A stretch of 64,000 nucleotides of DNA from Rufibacter roseolus (GTDB taxonomy: Bacteria > Bacteroidota > Bacteroidia > Cytophagales > Hymenobacteraceae): NCBI RefSeq assembly GCF_017916365.1, contig NZ_JAFMSU010000001.1, forward strand, positions 1-64,000. Reading direction: 5' to 3'. Under the pieces are notes generated by a model. It worked only from the letters and a program-made list of their open reading frames with translations. It did no database searches and was not told the origin of the DNA. A program made the translations under genes and the position numbers. Numbering within the stretch: the stretch's first letter is position 1; each line of letters begins with the position of its first letter. This document shows, piece after piece, positions 48,901-56,829 of the stretch.

Positions 48901-50058
48901 ATGAGAACATCTTTTTTCACGTATAGCCTGGCCGGGCTTCTGCTGTTCTCGGCCTGTTCTGAGAAAAACACCCCTGAAACGCCTACAGCTGAAACTGCTG
49001 CTGCGCCAGTAGAAACGCCTGAGCTCATCACCCTCACCCAGCAGCAGATGCAGAACGCCGGCGTGGAACTGGGCTCGCCCACGCAACAGAAACTGGGCAA
49101 CACACTGCAGCTTTCCGGTGAAATAGACGTGCCACCCACCAGTTTGATCAGCGTCTCGGTGCCGTACGGCGGATTTGTGAAATCCATGAACCTGCTGCCG
49201 GGCCAGCACATCAACAAAGGCCAGGTTCTGGCCACCCTCCAGCACCCCGATTACGTGCAGCTGCAGCAGGATTACCTGGACACCCGCGCCCGCCTGCAGT
49301 TGGCCAACCTGGAGTACCAGCGTCAGCAGGAACTCACCCAGGAGAAAGTAAGTGCTCTCAAGAACCTGCAGCAAATCAAAACCGAGCGCGAGGTACTGCA
49401 GAACAGCCTGGCCGCCCTGCGCGAGAAACTGCTCATGATCAACATCAACCCGGCGCGCCTGCAGAACGGCAAAATCAGCCGGAGCATCAACATCACCTCG
49501 CCTATCAACGGCTTCGTGAAAAACACACTGGTGAACGTGGGCAAAATGGTGAACGCCTCTGATGTGCTTTTTGAACTGGTGAACACCGATGACCTGCACC
49601 TCAAACTCAACGCCTTCGAGAAAGACGTGCCTTACCTGAGCCCGGGCCAGCGCCTCACCTACACCCTGCCCAACGATCCCGCGCCCCGCACCGCCGAAAT
49701 CATCCTGGTAGGCCACAGCGTGGAAGGCGACAAAACCGTTCCTATCCACGCCCACCTGGACCACCACGACGAACATAAACTGCTTCCCGGCATGTACGTG
49801 ACCGCCACCGTCCAAACCACTGACCGTACCGTTACCGCCCTCCCGGAAAGCGCCGTGGTTCAGTTCGATGGCACGCCCTACGTGTACGCCAGCCCCGGCA
49901 ACCGCCAGTTCAAACGGGTAGAGGTAAAAACCGGCCTCAAAGGCAACGGCTATGTGGAAGTGCAGCTTCCGGCAGAACTACAATCCACCAGCAGCATTGC
50001 CGTGAAAGGCGCGCACAACCTGCTGGCCATGCAGGAGAACAAGGAGGAGGAAGAATAG
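48901..50058 (+). CDS. Efflux RND periplasmic adaptor (CusB/CzcB-type), lipoprotein
   Basis: 385 residues. A lipoprotein signal (MRTSFFTYSLAGLLLFSACS, lipobox FSAC) precedes a barrel-sandwich hybrid domain (SVSVPYGGFVKSMNLLPGQ, INKGQVLATLQHPDY), a long helical hairpin (about 120-190, QLQQDYLDTRARLQLANLE) and a beta-barrel domain. It links the inner-membrane pump and outer-membrane channel of the tripartite system. Its start is 2 bp after the pump stop, so translation is coupled. The acidic tail ENKEEEE is unusual but harmless. No metal-binding His/Met cluster is obvious. Confidence 0.92.
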   Translation: MRTSFFTYSLAGLLLFSACSEKNTPETPTAETAAAPVETPELITLTQQQMQNAGVELGSPTQQKLGNTLQLSGEIDVPPTSLISVSVPYGGFVKSMNLLPGQHINKGQVLATLQHPDYVQLQQDYLDTRARLQLANLEYQRQQELTQEKVSALKNLQQIKTEREVLQNSLAALREKLLMININPARLQNGKISRSINITSPINGFVKNTLVNVGKMVNASDVLFELVNTDDLHLKLNAFEKDVPYLSPGQRLTYTLPNDPAPRTAEIILVGHSVEGDKTVPIHAHLDHHDEHKLLPGMYVTATVQTTDRTVTALPESAVVQFDGTPYVYASPGNRQFKRVEVKTGLKGNGYVEVQLPAELQSTSSIAVKGAHNLLAMQENKEEEE

Positions 50059-50063
50059 GTGGT

Positions 50064-50191
50064 ATAGACGCTCGCAGGTCTCCGGACGCTACGATGTCAA
50101 CCAATGAGTTATGAGTTATGAGTCTTGAGTGCTGAGTTCTGAGTCGGGAATGTGTTTTGGCGTTGGCCTGAGGAAAAGAGGCCGTAAATGC
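50064..50191 (+). repeat. Composite R2-R5-PAL unit, copy 3
   Basis: R2 (50064-50100: GACGCTCGCAGGTC, TCCGGACGCTACG), then four R5-type words (GAGTTATGAGTCTTGAG, TGCTGAGTTCTGAGT), GGGAATGTG and PAL (50151-50191, right arm GAGGCCGTAAATGC). Confidence 0.65.
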
Positions 50192-50193
50192 AA

Positions 50194-50224
50194 AAACCTG
50201 TGAGGTTCTCAAAACCTCACAGGT
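50194..50224. repeat. R3 palindrome (CCTGTGAGG type)
   Basis: AAACCTGTGAGGTT, CTC, AAAACCTCACAGGT; directly follows composite unit copy 3. Confidence 0.65.
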
Positions 50225-50256
50225 GTAGTCACCCACGCAGCAAATGCCTGCTCAAA

Positions 50257-50296
50257 AGACCTCGTAGCGTCCAAAGGACCTGCGAGCGTCTCCGCC
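50257..50296 (-). repeat. R2 repeat, reversed
   Basis: AGACCTCGTAGCGTCC, AAAGGACCTGCGAGCGTC, TCCGCC. It mirrors the R2 at 50064. Confidence 0.65.
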
Positions 50297-50363
50297 AACT
50301 GCCTTGATTATCGCACATTATCTAGGGAGCAAATAGAGCCCTTCCGCAACTTCATCCCATAAC

Positions 50364-50417
50364 AAAGCCCCTGCTTTTGACCTGCTTTTCAGAAATCAGG
50401 GCAAAAGCAGGGGCTTT
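50364..50417. terminator. PAL-cored bidirectional terminator
   Basis: Outer arms AAAGCCCCTGCTTTTG (50364-50379) and CAAAAGCAGGGGCTTT (50402-50417) pair over 16 bp; the PAL centre ACCTGCTTTTCAGAAATCAG lies inside. It is 16 bp from the stop of the MFS gene. Confidence 0.75.
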
Positions 50418-50433
50418 GCTTCTTATAAACCTA

Positions 50434-51693
50434 CTACAAACTCAGCTTCCGCAGTTTATCCGCTTTCCAGGCAGTGAAGGCCACAATCAAAATCGTCATA
50501 GTGCCGCCGAACACCACCGAGGGCACTACGCCCAGCAGCTTCGCGGCTAGGCCTGATTCAAAAGACCCGATCTCGTTGCTGGAGCCCACAAAGATGTTGT
50601 TCACGCTGGAGACGCGGCCTTTCATGTGCTCCGGAGTGAGCGTATGGATCAAGGTGGACCGGATGATCACCGAGACGCTGTCCAGCACGCCGCTCAGCAA
50701 CAGCATCCCAAACGATAGCCAGAAGATCTCTGATAAGCCAAACACGATGATGCACGCCCCAAAACCCGCAACCGCCCACAGCATTTTCTTCCCGGCGTTG
50801 AAGGTAATCGGCCGGTAGGCCATGAACAAGGCCATAGTTACGGAGCCGATAGCCGGCGCGGAGCGCAGCAAGCCCAGGCCCTGCGGCCCGATCTCGAGGA
50901 TATCCGAGGCGAACACCGGCAACAGAATCACGGCGCCGCCGAAAAGTACCGCAAACATATCTAGGGCCAGCGCGCTCAGGATGATCTGGTTCCCGAACAC
51001 GAACCTCAGTCCGGTCTGCAGGCTTTCCTTGATCTTGAGTTTAGGACCCTCGCTCACTGGCAGCGGCCGGGCGGCGATAAACGTGTACAGCAGCAGCGAC
51101 AGCAGCACCAGTGAGGCATCTACCCCGAATGCCGCCGTTACCCCACCAAAGGCATACACCAAACCACCGATGGCCGGGCCCGCCACGGAGCCCGCCTGCC
51201 AGGTGGTGCTGCTCCAGGTGATGGCGTTGGCGTACAGTTTACGGTCTGGCAAGAGTTGCGGCATAAACGCAAAGACGGCCGGCCCCATGAACCCACGGGC
51301 AATCCCGCTCAGGAAAATCACCGAGTAGATGGGCAGCGTCCCGAAAGCGTGCAGGATTTTACCAACATCCAAGGTGTAGAACAAAAGCGCCAACGAGCAG
51401 AAAAGCAGCACGCTCAGAACCGTGATAATGATCCGCTTGCGCGGGATGATATCGGCTACGTGGCCCGCGTACAGTGCCACTGTGATGGACGGAATGGCCT
51501 CTACTAAGCCTATCAAACCTAGGGAGAAAGGGTCTTTGGTGATGTCATAAATCTGCCAACCTACTACTACGGCCTGTATTTGCATGGCCAGCGTGATGCA
51601 GAAACGGGCAGAAACAAACAATCTAAACTCGGGGATACGGAGGACGGCGTACGGATCATGCCGCTCCTCCTGATTGGGGGTGGTTGTGGTCAC
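50434..51693 (-). CDS. MFS transporter (DHA3/EntS-like exporter)
   Basis: 419 residues with twelve predicted membrane spans and a GTG start (VTTTTPNQEERHDPYAVLRI). The loop between spans 2 and 3, AGHVADIIPRKRII, is the MFS signature; the overall pattern (FRLFVSARFCITLAMQIQAVVVGWQIYD at the first span, read in pieces as FRLFVSARF and VVVGWQIYD) is that of the DHA3 exporters related to enterobactin exporter EntS. Substrate unknown. It converges with the metal-efflux genes and shares the PAL-cored terminator, but need not be functionally linked. Confidence 0.87.
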   Translation of the reverse strand: MTTTTPNQEERHDPYAVLRIPEFRLFVSARFCITLAMQIQAVVVGWQIYDITKDPFSLGLIGLVEAIPSITVALYAGHVADIIPRKRIIITVLSVLLFCSLALLFYTLDVGKILHAFGTLPIYSVIFLSGIARGFMGPAVFAFMPQLLPDRKLYANAITWSSTTWQAGSVAGPAIGGLVYAFGGVTAAFGVDASLVLLSLLLYTFIAARPLPVSEGPKLKIKESLQTGLRFVFGNQIILSALALDMFAVLFGGAVILLPVFASDILEIGPQGLGLLRSAPAIGSVTMALFMAYRPITFNAGKKMLWAVAGFGACIIVFGLSEIFWLSFGMLLLSGVLDSVSVIIRSTLIHTLTPEHMKGRVSSVNNIFVGSSNEIGSFESGLAAKLLGVVPSVVFGGTMTILIVAFTAWKADKLRKLSL

Positions 51694-51831
51694 AGGTTAG
51701 GAAATCAAGAAGGCAAAGGTATTGCATTTTTCAATGGAATACGGTTATTCTGCCTCGGGAGTGAACGCCTCGGAGAATATAGATGTTCCCTATATTCTGA
51801 GTCTACCTATAATTTAACAAGGCAAATAGAC

Positions 51832-51859
51832 TTGGTTGTGCGTATTGTTTGTAAGTTTA
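51832..51859 (+). promoter_or_regulatory. Promoter for the SpoIIAA-like gene at 51880
   Basis: TTG (51832-51834), 17-nt spacer, TAAGTTTA (51852-51859), 20 bp before the ATG. Confidence 0.4.
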
Positions 51860-51879
51860 CCTCACTAAACGTCCCCCCT

Positions 51880-52314
51880 ATGTCTCCATTATTTCTAGAT
51901 GCCATTGCGTTGACCTACCGTCCAGACCTGGATGTGTTGATTCTTCGCTGGCCACAACCTGTGTACGCCTTCACAGCCAGGGAAGTGTACCAGCAAGTTT
52001 TGGAGTTGGCCAAGGACACCCATGCCCGCTACTGGCTGTTTGATGTCAGAAGCCGAGGCCCACTCTCCCAAGTAGATGTTGAGTGGCTTCGTGAAACCTA
52101 TTTCCCCGCTTTACACGGTCAATTAGGGCATATCACCCATGTAGCTTACCTGGTGTCACCTGCACACGCCAATGATTTAGAAACAAAGTCCTCAGCAGCG
52201 CAGATGAGAAGCCTGCCCTGGTACGGACAAGGTGCAGATTTTGAAGGCTTCACCTCAGAAACCCAGGCGTTGCTTTGGTTAAAGAAATGTCAGTTAGTGG
52301 AAGTAGAGAACTAA
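51880..52314 (+). CDS. SpoIIAA/STAS-like small protein (paralogue of 8291-8674)
   Basis: 144 residues from the ATG at MSPLFLDAIALTYRPDLDVL, which follows a promoter; the longer ORF would run back through the divergent MFS gene. Alternating strands and helices (LILRWPQPVYAFTAREVYQQ, ARYWLFDVRSRGPLS, HVAYLVSPAHAND, TSETQALLWLKK) suggest an alpha/beta fold like SpoIIAA/STAS proteins. It shares a collinear pattern with the 8291-8674 product. Function unknown; in this fold, phospho-regulated partner-switching is known but no serine of that kind is identified here. A strong terminator follows. Confidence 0.65.
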   Translation: MSPLFLDAIALTYRPDLDVLILRWPQPVYAFTAREVYQQVLELAKDTHARYWLFDVRSRGPLSQVDVEWLRETYFPALHGQLGHITHVAYLVSPAHANDLETKSSAAQMRSLPWYGQGADFEGFTSETQALLWLKKCQLVEVEN

Positions 52315-52336
52315 GCTTTTGCCATAGATTTCAAAT

Positions 52337-52373
52337 AACGGCCCCGAAAGGAAGAATTCTTTTCGGGGCCGTT
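52337..52373 (+). terminator. Terminator after the 51880 gene
   Basis: 13-bp stem AACGGCCCCGAAA with TTTCGGGGCCGTT, then TCATTTT; 23 bp after the stop. Confidence 0.8.
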
Positions 52374-52395
52374 TCATTTTGCCTCTCACTGTAAA

Positions 52396-52436
52396 GCCGT
52401 TTTGCAGGCATTTTCAGAAAATCGGCTTAAAAACAG
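52396..52436. repeat. PAL palindrome copy
   Basis: GCCGTTTTGCAGGCATTTTC, then AGAAAATCGGCTTAAAAACAG; in the convergent gap before the cydB stop. Confidence 0.65.
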
Positions 52437-52471
52437 GTGGTGCATTTTTAAGCGTGGGCTAACTGGCATGT

Positions 52472-53488
52472 CTATACTTCAAAGTCATGGATAGGCTTTT
52501 TCTGGAAGCTGTAGAACAGGTAGAAGAGCGCCGGCAAAATAAACACGCTGCCCAGCACCAGGGCCCAACCCAAGGCATTAATGGTAGCCGCCGGCGCCTG
52601 GGTCTCCAGCAAAGACAGGTGGTCACCGCTGCGCAGCAGGATAAAATCGGGAAAATGGGCCCACCCGATGGCCAGCAGAATCATGGTCACCTGGAACCCC
52701 GCCAGCACCCGCAGCACCTTTCCCTGACCCCGCCCCAGCAAGAACCACAGCAGCGCCAGTGACAATGTGGCCAGCACAATAGCGGTAAAAGAGATCGCAT
52801 TCCCGAAAAGCCACTCCAGCAGCGGCACGCCTTCTACCTGGGCGGCCACAAACACCAGGGCTCCGCAAACCACCGCCACTATGTTCAAAATCAGGGCTTT
52901 CTCCACAAATCGGCGCCGGTCCTGCTCCTCGGCTTCGCCGATGAGATAGATAGCCGCCAAAAATCCGCAGAGCGCCACCGTAAAGAGCCCCACCGCCACC
53001 GAGAACCAATGCAGCCAGCTGAACACGTACGCATCCAGGAAATTATCGGCCTGCACATCTATATGCCCCGACACCGCACTACCTGCGATGATGCCCAGGA
53101 ACAGCGGCGTCAAAAAGCTGGAGTACACGAAGATGTTGTTATAGACCACCTGCATCTCATCCACTACAGCGTCATAGTGCCGGAACACGAAGGCCGTACC
53201 GCGCGCGATAATGCCAATGAGCAGCAGCACCAGCGGAATATGCATGTACACCGACATGGTAGAATAGATCCTGGGGAAACCCACAAACAGAATTACGATG
53301 GCGATGATAAGCCACATGTGGTTCGCCTCCCAGATGGGCCCGATGGCGTGGTACATGGTGGTGCGGGTTTTCCTGATGTTGCGGCGGTGGGTGAACAGTT
53401 CTATGATTCCGGCCCCAAAATCGGCGCCGCCCAGCAGAAAGTACAGGAGAATACCCAGGCAGAGAAAAGCGATGACAACGTATAGCAT
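52472..53488 (-). CDS. cydB: Cytochrome bd ubiquinol oxidase subunit II
   Basis: 338 residues, about eight membrane spans, structural partner of CydA. N-terminal LLYFLLGGADFGAGIIELFTH and GPIWEANHMWLIIAIVILFVGFPR (read as IGPIWEANHMWLI) are the CydB signatures. Lies 10 bp after cydA. No CydX-like peptide could be found after it. Confidence 0.95.
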   Translation of the reverse strand: MLYVVIAFLCLGILLYFLLGGADFGAGIIELFTHRRNIRKTRTTMYHAIGPIWEANHMWLIIAIVILFVGFPRIYSTMSVYMHIPLVLLLIGIIARGTAFVFRHYDAVVDEMQVVYNNIFVYSSFLTPLFLGIIAGSAVSGHIDVQADNFLDAYVFSWLHWFSVAVGLFTVALCGFLAAIYLIGEAEEQDRRRFVEKALILNIVAVVCGALVFVAAQVEGVPLLEWLFGNAISFTAIVLATLSLALLWFLLGRGQGKVLRVLAGFQVTMILLAIGWAHFPDFILLRSGDHLSLLETQAPAATINALGWALVLGSVFILPALFYLFYSFQKKPIHDFEV

Positions 53489-53498
53489 GGCCTAAGGA

Positions 53499-54833
53499 TT
53501 AGTGGGCAACGGGCGTTGGTTCCGGGGTGACGTCATACAGCGTGGGCACGGCCTTGATCTGACGGTACAGCAGATAGGCCACAACCAGACTCAGAGAAAA
53601 ATAAATGCCCGCGAACAGGTAAAAAGAATAGACGATACCCGGCATCGGCGTCACCGCGTCGGCGGTGCGCATGATCCCGTACAGAATCCAGGGCTGACGG
53701 CCTACCTCGGTCACGGTCCAACCGGCTTCAATGGCGATGAACCCCAGCGGAATGGCCAGCACAAACAACCGCAGCAACCAGGTACTATAGAGCCATTTCT
53801 TTTTCTTCCAGAGCGCCAGCAAGTACAGCAGTGACACCAGCATCAGAAACGAGCCCAGCCCCACCATAATTTGAAACGCGATGTGCGTTACCAGCACCGG
53901 CGGTTGGTCTTCTTTCGGGAATTTGTCCAGTCCGGTGACTTCCTGCTCAAAATTACCATGGGCCAGGAAACTAAGCATGCCGGGGATCTTGATAGCGTAA
54001 TTCACCTGTTTTTTGCCTTCATCGGGCAGGCCGCCCAACACCAGTGGCGCCGATTTCTCAGTGTGAAAGTGCGCCTCCATGGCAGCCAGCTTGGCCGGTT
54101 GTCGTTGGGCCACGTCCTTTGCCGAGAGATCGCCAGAGATGGGCTGCAGAATGGCCGCTACCGCCCCGAAGATGGCGGCAATCTTAAAGGCCTTGGCGTG
54201 GAATACCACGTTGTGCTTTTTCAGGATCATGAGCGCGTGCAAACCAGCCACGGCAAAACCTGTAGCCGTGAAAGCCGCCAAGGTCATGTGCAGAGCCTGC
54301 GTGAACCAGGCATTGTTGAACATGGCTTTGATCGGGTCTATGTTCAGGTATTGGCCGTTCACGTAGTCAAACCCGGCGGGGCTGTTCATCCAGGCGTTGG
54401 CGGCCACCACCAGAATGCCCGAGGCTAGTCCGCTCACACCTACCACTACGCCGGTAAACCAATGGAACCATGGGTTGAACCGTCCCCACCCGTACAGGAA
54501 GAAACCCAGCGCAATGGCCTCAATAAAGAAAGCCGTCCCCTCCAATGAGAAAGGCATCCCGAAGATAGGTCCAGCGTGCTCCATGAACCTAGGCCAAAGC
54601 AACCCCAACTCAAACGACAGCATGGTACCGGAGACCGCACCCGTAGCGAAAAAGATAGCCACGCCCTTGCTCCACGCTTTGGTGAGCCGTTTGTAGACAT
54701 CTTGGTGGGTGGTTAAGTAGCGATAATGGGAAACGGCCATGAAGAAGGGCATGACCATGCCAATGCAGGCATAAATGATGTGAAAACCCAGCGACAGCGC
54801 CATCTGTGACCGGGCGGCAAAAAGGTCATCCAT
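53499..54833 (-). CDS. cydA: Cytochrome bd ubiquinol oxidase subunit I
   Basis: 444 residues, the haem-carrying subunit that oxidises quinol and reduces oxygen with high affinity. Haem-ligand histidine H18 in SLGFHIIYACIGMVMPFF, the GRQPW block (WTVTEVGRQPWILYGIMRT) and a methionine-containing late span are present. The periplasmic quinol loop is short compared with the E. coli subunit, as in the short-Q-loop class. Expected in microaerobic and NO-stress respiration; the truncated haemoglobin gene starts 724 bp away, divergent. Confidence 0.95.
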   Translation of the reverse strand: MDDLFAARSQMALSLGFHIIYACIGMVMPFFMAVSHYRYLTTHQDVYKRLTKAWSKGVAIFFATGAVSGTMLSFELGLLWPRFMEHAGPIFGMPFSLEGTAFFIEAIALGFFLYGWGRFNPWFHWFTGVVVGVSGLASGILVVAANAWMNSPAGFDYVNGQYLNIDPIKAMFNNAWFTQALHMTLAAFTATGFAVAGLHALMILKKHNVVFHAKAFKIAAIFGAVAAILQPISGDLSAKDVAQRQPAKLAAMEAHFHTEKSAPLVLGGLPDEGKKQVNYAIKIPGMLSFLAHGNFEQEVTGLDKFPKEDQPPVLVTHIAFQIMVGLGSFLMLVSLLYLLALWKKKKWLYSTWLLRLFVLAIPLGFIAIEAGWTVTEVGRQPWILYGIMRTADAVTPMPGIVYSFYLFAGIYFSLSLVVAYLLYRQIKAVPTLYDVTPEPTPVAH

Positions 54834-55189
54834 AGCAAAAGGGATAAGTGGGTACTCTGCCTAAAGCGGTGGAAAGGTAAGACAGGAAGTAATAGCAGGA
54901 CAGGAAAAAGAGATATTTCTTACAGAGTGGTTTTAAATGTTTTGGGTGTTGGAGGAGGTGCACTCGTAGTCCGCTTTTGCTGGCGTGGCGCCGCAGCTTG
55001 CGTAGGTGCATAAACATTATTGTTTCATTGCTACTCTCCGTGCGCTCACGGCCGCGGGGCCCCGCCTTCCGGCCTCGCGCTGCGCCAGCTTCCTTTGCTC
55101 CCTTCGGTCGCAATGCCTAGCGGCAACGGAACCTGACAAGGCGCTCAACCGAAAGGCTGGAAAAGGAAATATGATTATAGGAGCGCCTC

Positions 55190-55222
55190 AGACCTCACAG
55201 GTTTTGAAAACCTGTGAGGTCT
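55190..55222. repeat. R3 palindrome, inner arm inverted
   Basis: AGACCTCACAGGTTTT, G, AAAACCTGTGAGGTCT. Compared with 40218 the outer AGACCT and the centre are equal but the CACAGG/GTGAGG halves are exchanged. Confidence 0.75.
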
Positions 55223-55445
55223 TCTGTATTTGCTATGGTTCAAGTCTGTGACTTGGACCTACTATGACCGGCAGTTCGCAAAGCCGTGAGGCACTAGCCT
55301 CAGAACCACTTATTGGGTCAGTTGGCCGGCTGCTTCACGGTCTCTAACTCCACTTTTATCAATAGAAGATTTTCCCTAGAAGGAGCGCAGGGGAATGTTT
55401 CTATCAACTGGCCATGGCTTTTCTATTATCATTTCCCACATTTCA

Positions 55446-55476
55446 CCCCTGTTTTCAGAAAAACGGCCCTAAAATG
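55446..55476. repeat. PAL palindrome copy
   Basis: CCCCTGTTTTCAG, then AAAAACGGCCCTAAAATG; left outer arm lost. Confidence 0.5.
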
Positions 55477-55557
55477 ACCACGGGCATTTCGCCGGAGGGC
55501 ACTATTGCGTAACCTTGCCTTGTTAAAAAATGGGAGCTATCTGCTTCCGCGAAGGAC

Positions 55558-55929
55558 ATGAACAGAGAATTGAAATCTGATATAACCACTGAGGAAGACA
55601 TCAGGATACTGGTGGATACTTTCTATGACCATGTGAACCAGGATGAATTGCTGGGGCCCGTGTTCAACGAGTTTGCCAAGGTAGACTGGGACCACCACTT
55701 GCCCATGATGTATGCTTTCTGGAGCACAGTACTGTTTGGCTCCATGGCGTACAAAGGCCAACCTTTTCCCAAGCATTTCGCACTGCCTATTGACCGCACG
55801 CATTTTACCCGCTGGATTGCGCTTTTCACCCAAACCGTGGAAGAACTGTTTGCCGGCGATATGGCTGAACAAGCAAAACAGAAGGCTGCCAGCATTGCCA
55901 ATATCTTCCAGATGAAGATGGGCTTGTAG
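55558..55929 (+). CDS. Group III truncated haemoglobin
   Basis: A 123-residue 2-on-2 globin. VDTFYDHVNQDELLGPVF (B/C region), AFWSTVLFGSMAYKGQPFPKHFALPI with the probable proximal histidine in PKHF, and HFTRWIALFTQTVEELF are the trHb3 blocks. These proteins bind O2 and NO; roles in NO detoxification or microaerobic growth are known or proposed in other bacteria. Its divergent neighbour is cydAB and an H-NOX gene lies 5 kb downstream, so an oxygen/NO-related neighbourhood is plausible. A 22-bp hairpin lies 113 bp beyond. Confidence 0.9.
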   Translation: MNRELKSDITTEEDIRILVDTFYDHVNQDELLGPVFNEFAKVDWDHHLPMMYAFWSTVLFGSMAYKGQPFPKHFALPIDRTHFTRWIALFTQTVEELFAGDMAEQAKQKAASIANIFQMKMGL

Positions 55930-55954
55930 GCTACTCCGCTGGTCAAGCCCTGAA

Positions 55955-55994
55955 GCGTTTGAGGTCTGATTTTACAGAATCAGGTCTGAAACAC
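55955..55994. repeat. PAL palindrome copy
   Basis: GCGTTTGAGGTCTGATTTTA, then CAGAATCAGGTCTGAAACAC; 26 bp after the globin stop. Confidence 0.55.
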
Positions 55995-56041
55995 CTACGC
56001 ATGTATACAACAGAGATGCCCCTGGCTTAAGAAAGAAATAC

Positions 56042-56092
56042 CTATAAAGCAGCAATGGAAGCCTTTGAGAGGCTTCCATTGCTGCTTTATAG
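56042..56092. terminator. 22-bp perfect hairpin, probable bidirectional terminator
   Basis: 56042-56063 pairs completely with 56071-56092 (outer CTATAAAGC/GCTTTATAG, inner GGAAGCC/GGCTTCC), 7-nt loop TTTGAGA. It lies between convergent globin (+) and DUF202 (-) genes. The T-run is interrupted. Confidence 0.6.
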
Positions 56093-56259
56093 AGGGTATA
56101 TTGCTAGATGACATGGGTAACGTTTACCTAAAAACGTGGCCCGCCATTCGGGAAGAGAAAAGAAAAAGAAAGTGGGCGATTTTGCATTCCAACAACACTT
56201 CTTCGTACATCGCCGCACTTCCTTATTTCATTTAAGTACAATTTTCATACCAACATCAA

Positions 56260-56655
56260 TCACTGCTGGCCCATATTCATCTGCACAGATTTTTCGGCTT
56301 TCAATAAAGCCAGCATCTGTTTTGCCGGAACGTAGGCATCGCGTTTGTGCTGGATCAGGGCACGCTTTATCGCAAATTTCCGGTATCCTATGCCACCTAT
56401 CACTATCCCTAACGGAATTAGAAAAGCGGCAATCCACATGGAAACCGTGGAATTAAAAAACTGGTGCAAGGAAACTCCCGCAATAATGAGTGAAAGCGAT
56501 GTTCTCAGGTAAGCCAGGAACGTCCGCTCGTTAGCGAAAGAGGTACGCTCAATGGCCAACGTATCCTTGATTTCGGCATTGGCTTTCTCCTTCACTTTAA
56601 GGTCCTTCTTTACCTCCTCCCTAAACTCCGGCGTCATGCTAAATTCATATTCCAT
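56260..56655 (-). CDS. DUF202 membrane protein
   Basis: 131 residues. The family signature ANERTFLAYLRTSLSLI begins the first of two clear membrane spans (about 46-64 and 72-92), preceded by a charged N-terminus. DUF202 (YidH-like) proteins are small inner-membrane proteins of unknown function. A possible promoter on the minus strand (TTG 56711-56713, N23, TATCTTGA 56680-56687) lies just before the start. Monocistronic. Confidence 0.88.
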   Translation of the reverse strand: MEYEFSMTPEFREEVKKDLKVKEKANAEIKDTLAIERTSFANERTFLAYLRTSLSLIIAGVSLHQFFNSTVSMWIAAFLIPLGIVIGGIGYRKFAIKRALIQHKRDAYVPAKQMLALLKAEKSVQMNMGQQ

Positions 56656-56829
56656 ACACAGGTTTATACGACCTCATTTTCAAGATAGATGCGCTATATT
56701 TTTAACTTTTCAAAGAACCTTTCTGCATCTTTTATTTAACCCACCTGCAACAATGGAATTTCGGCAGGCCTCTACCCCATCATCTAGATAGCAAATCCCG
56801 TATATAGAACCTGATTCAAACACACACCT

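Larger units (their letters stand above)
50059..50433. other. Repeat island after the efflux locus
   Basis: No gene. R2 at 50064 and reversed R2 at 50257 bracket R5, PAL and R3 copies, giving a 233-bp element with inverted ends, followed by a PAL-cored bidirectional terminator (50364-50417). Confidence 0.7.
54834..55557. other. Longest gene-free stretch, cydA / truncated haemoglobin
   Basis: 724 bp in a divergent gap, with no convincing gene. It contains a GC-rich block (55046-55130), an R3-type palindrome (55190-55222), and a PAL copy (55446-55476). A TACCTTTC box at 54872-54879 (minus strand) may serve cydAB. ORFs at 54826 (minus) and 55006 (plus) cross repeats and have no family likeness. 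Confidence 0.6.
55930..56259. other. Intergenic region after the globin gene
   Basis: A PAL copy (55955-55994) and a very long perfect hairpin (56042-56092), then AT-rich sequence. A 106-codon ORF at 56136 overlaps the DUF202 gene in antisense and is rejected. Confidence 0.6.

Noticed and set aside
54826-55251. ORFs in the long gap upstream of cydA
   Set aside because: Both cross repeats and a GC-rich block and show no family pattern; frames are broken by low-complexity sequence.
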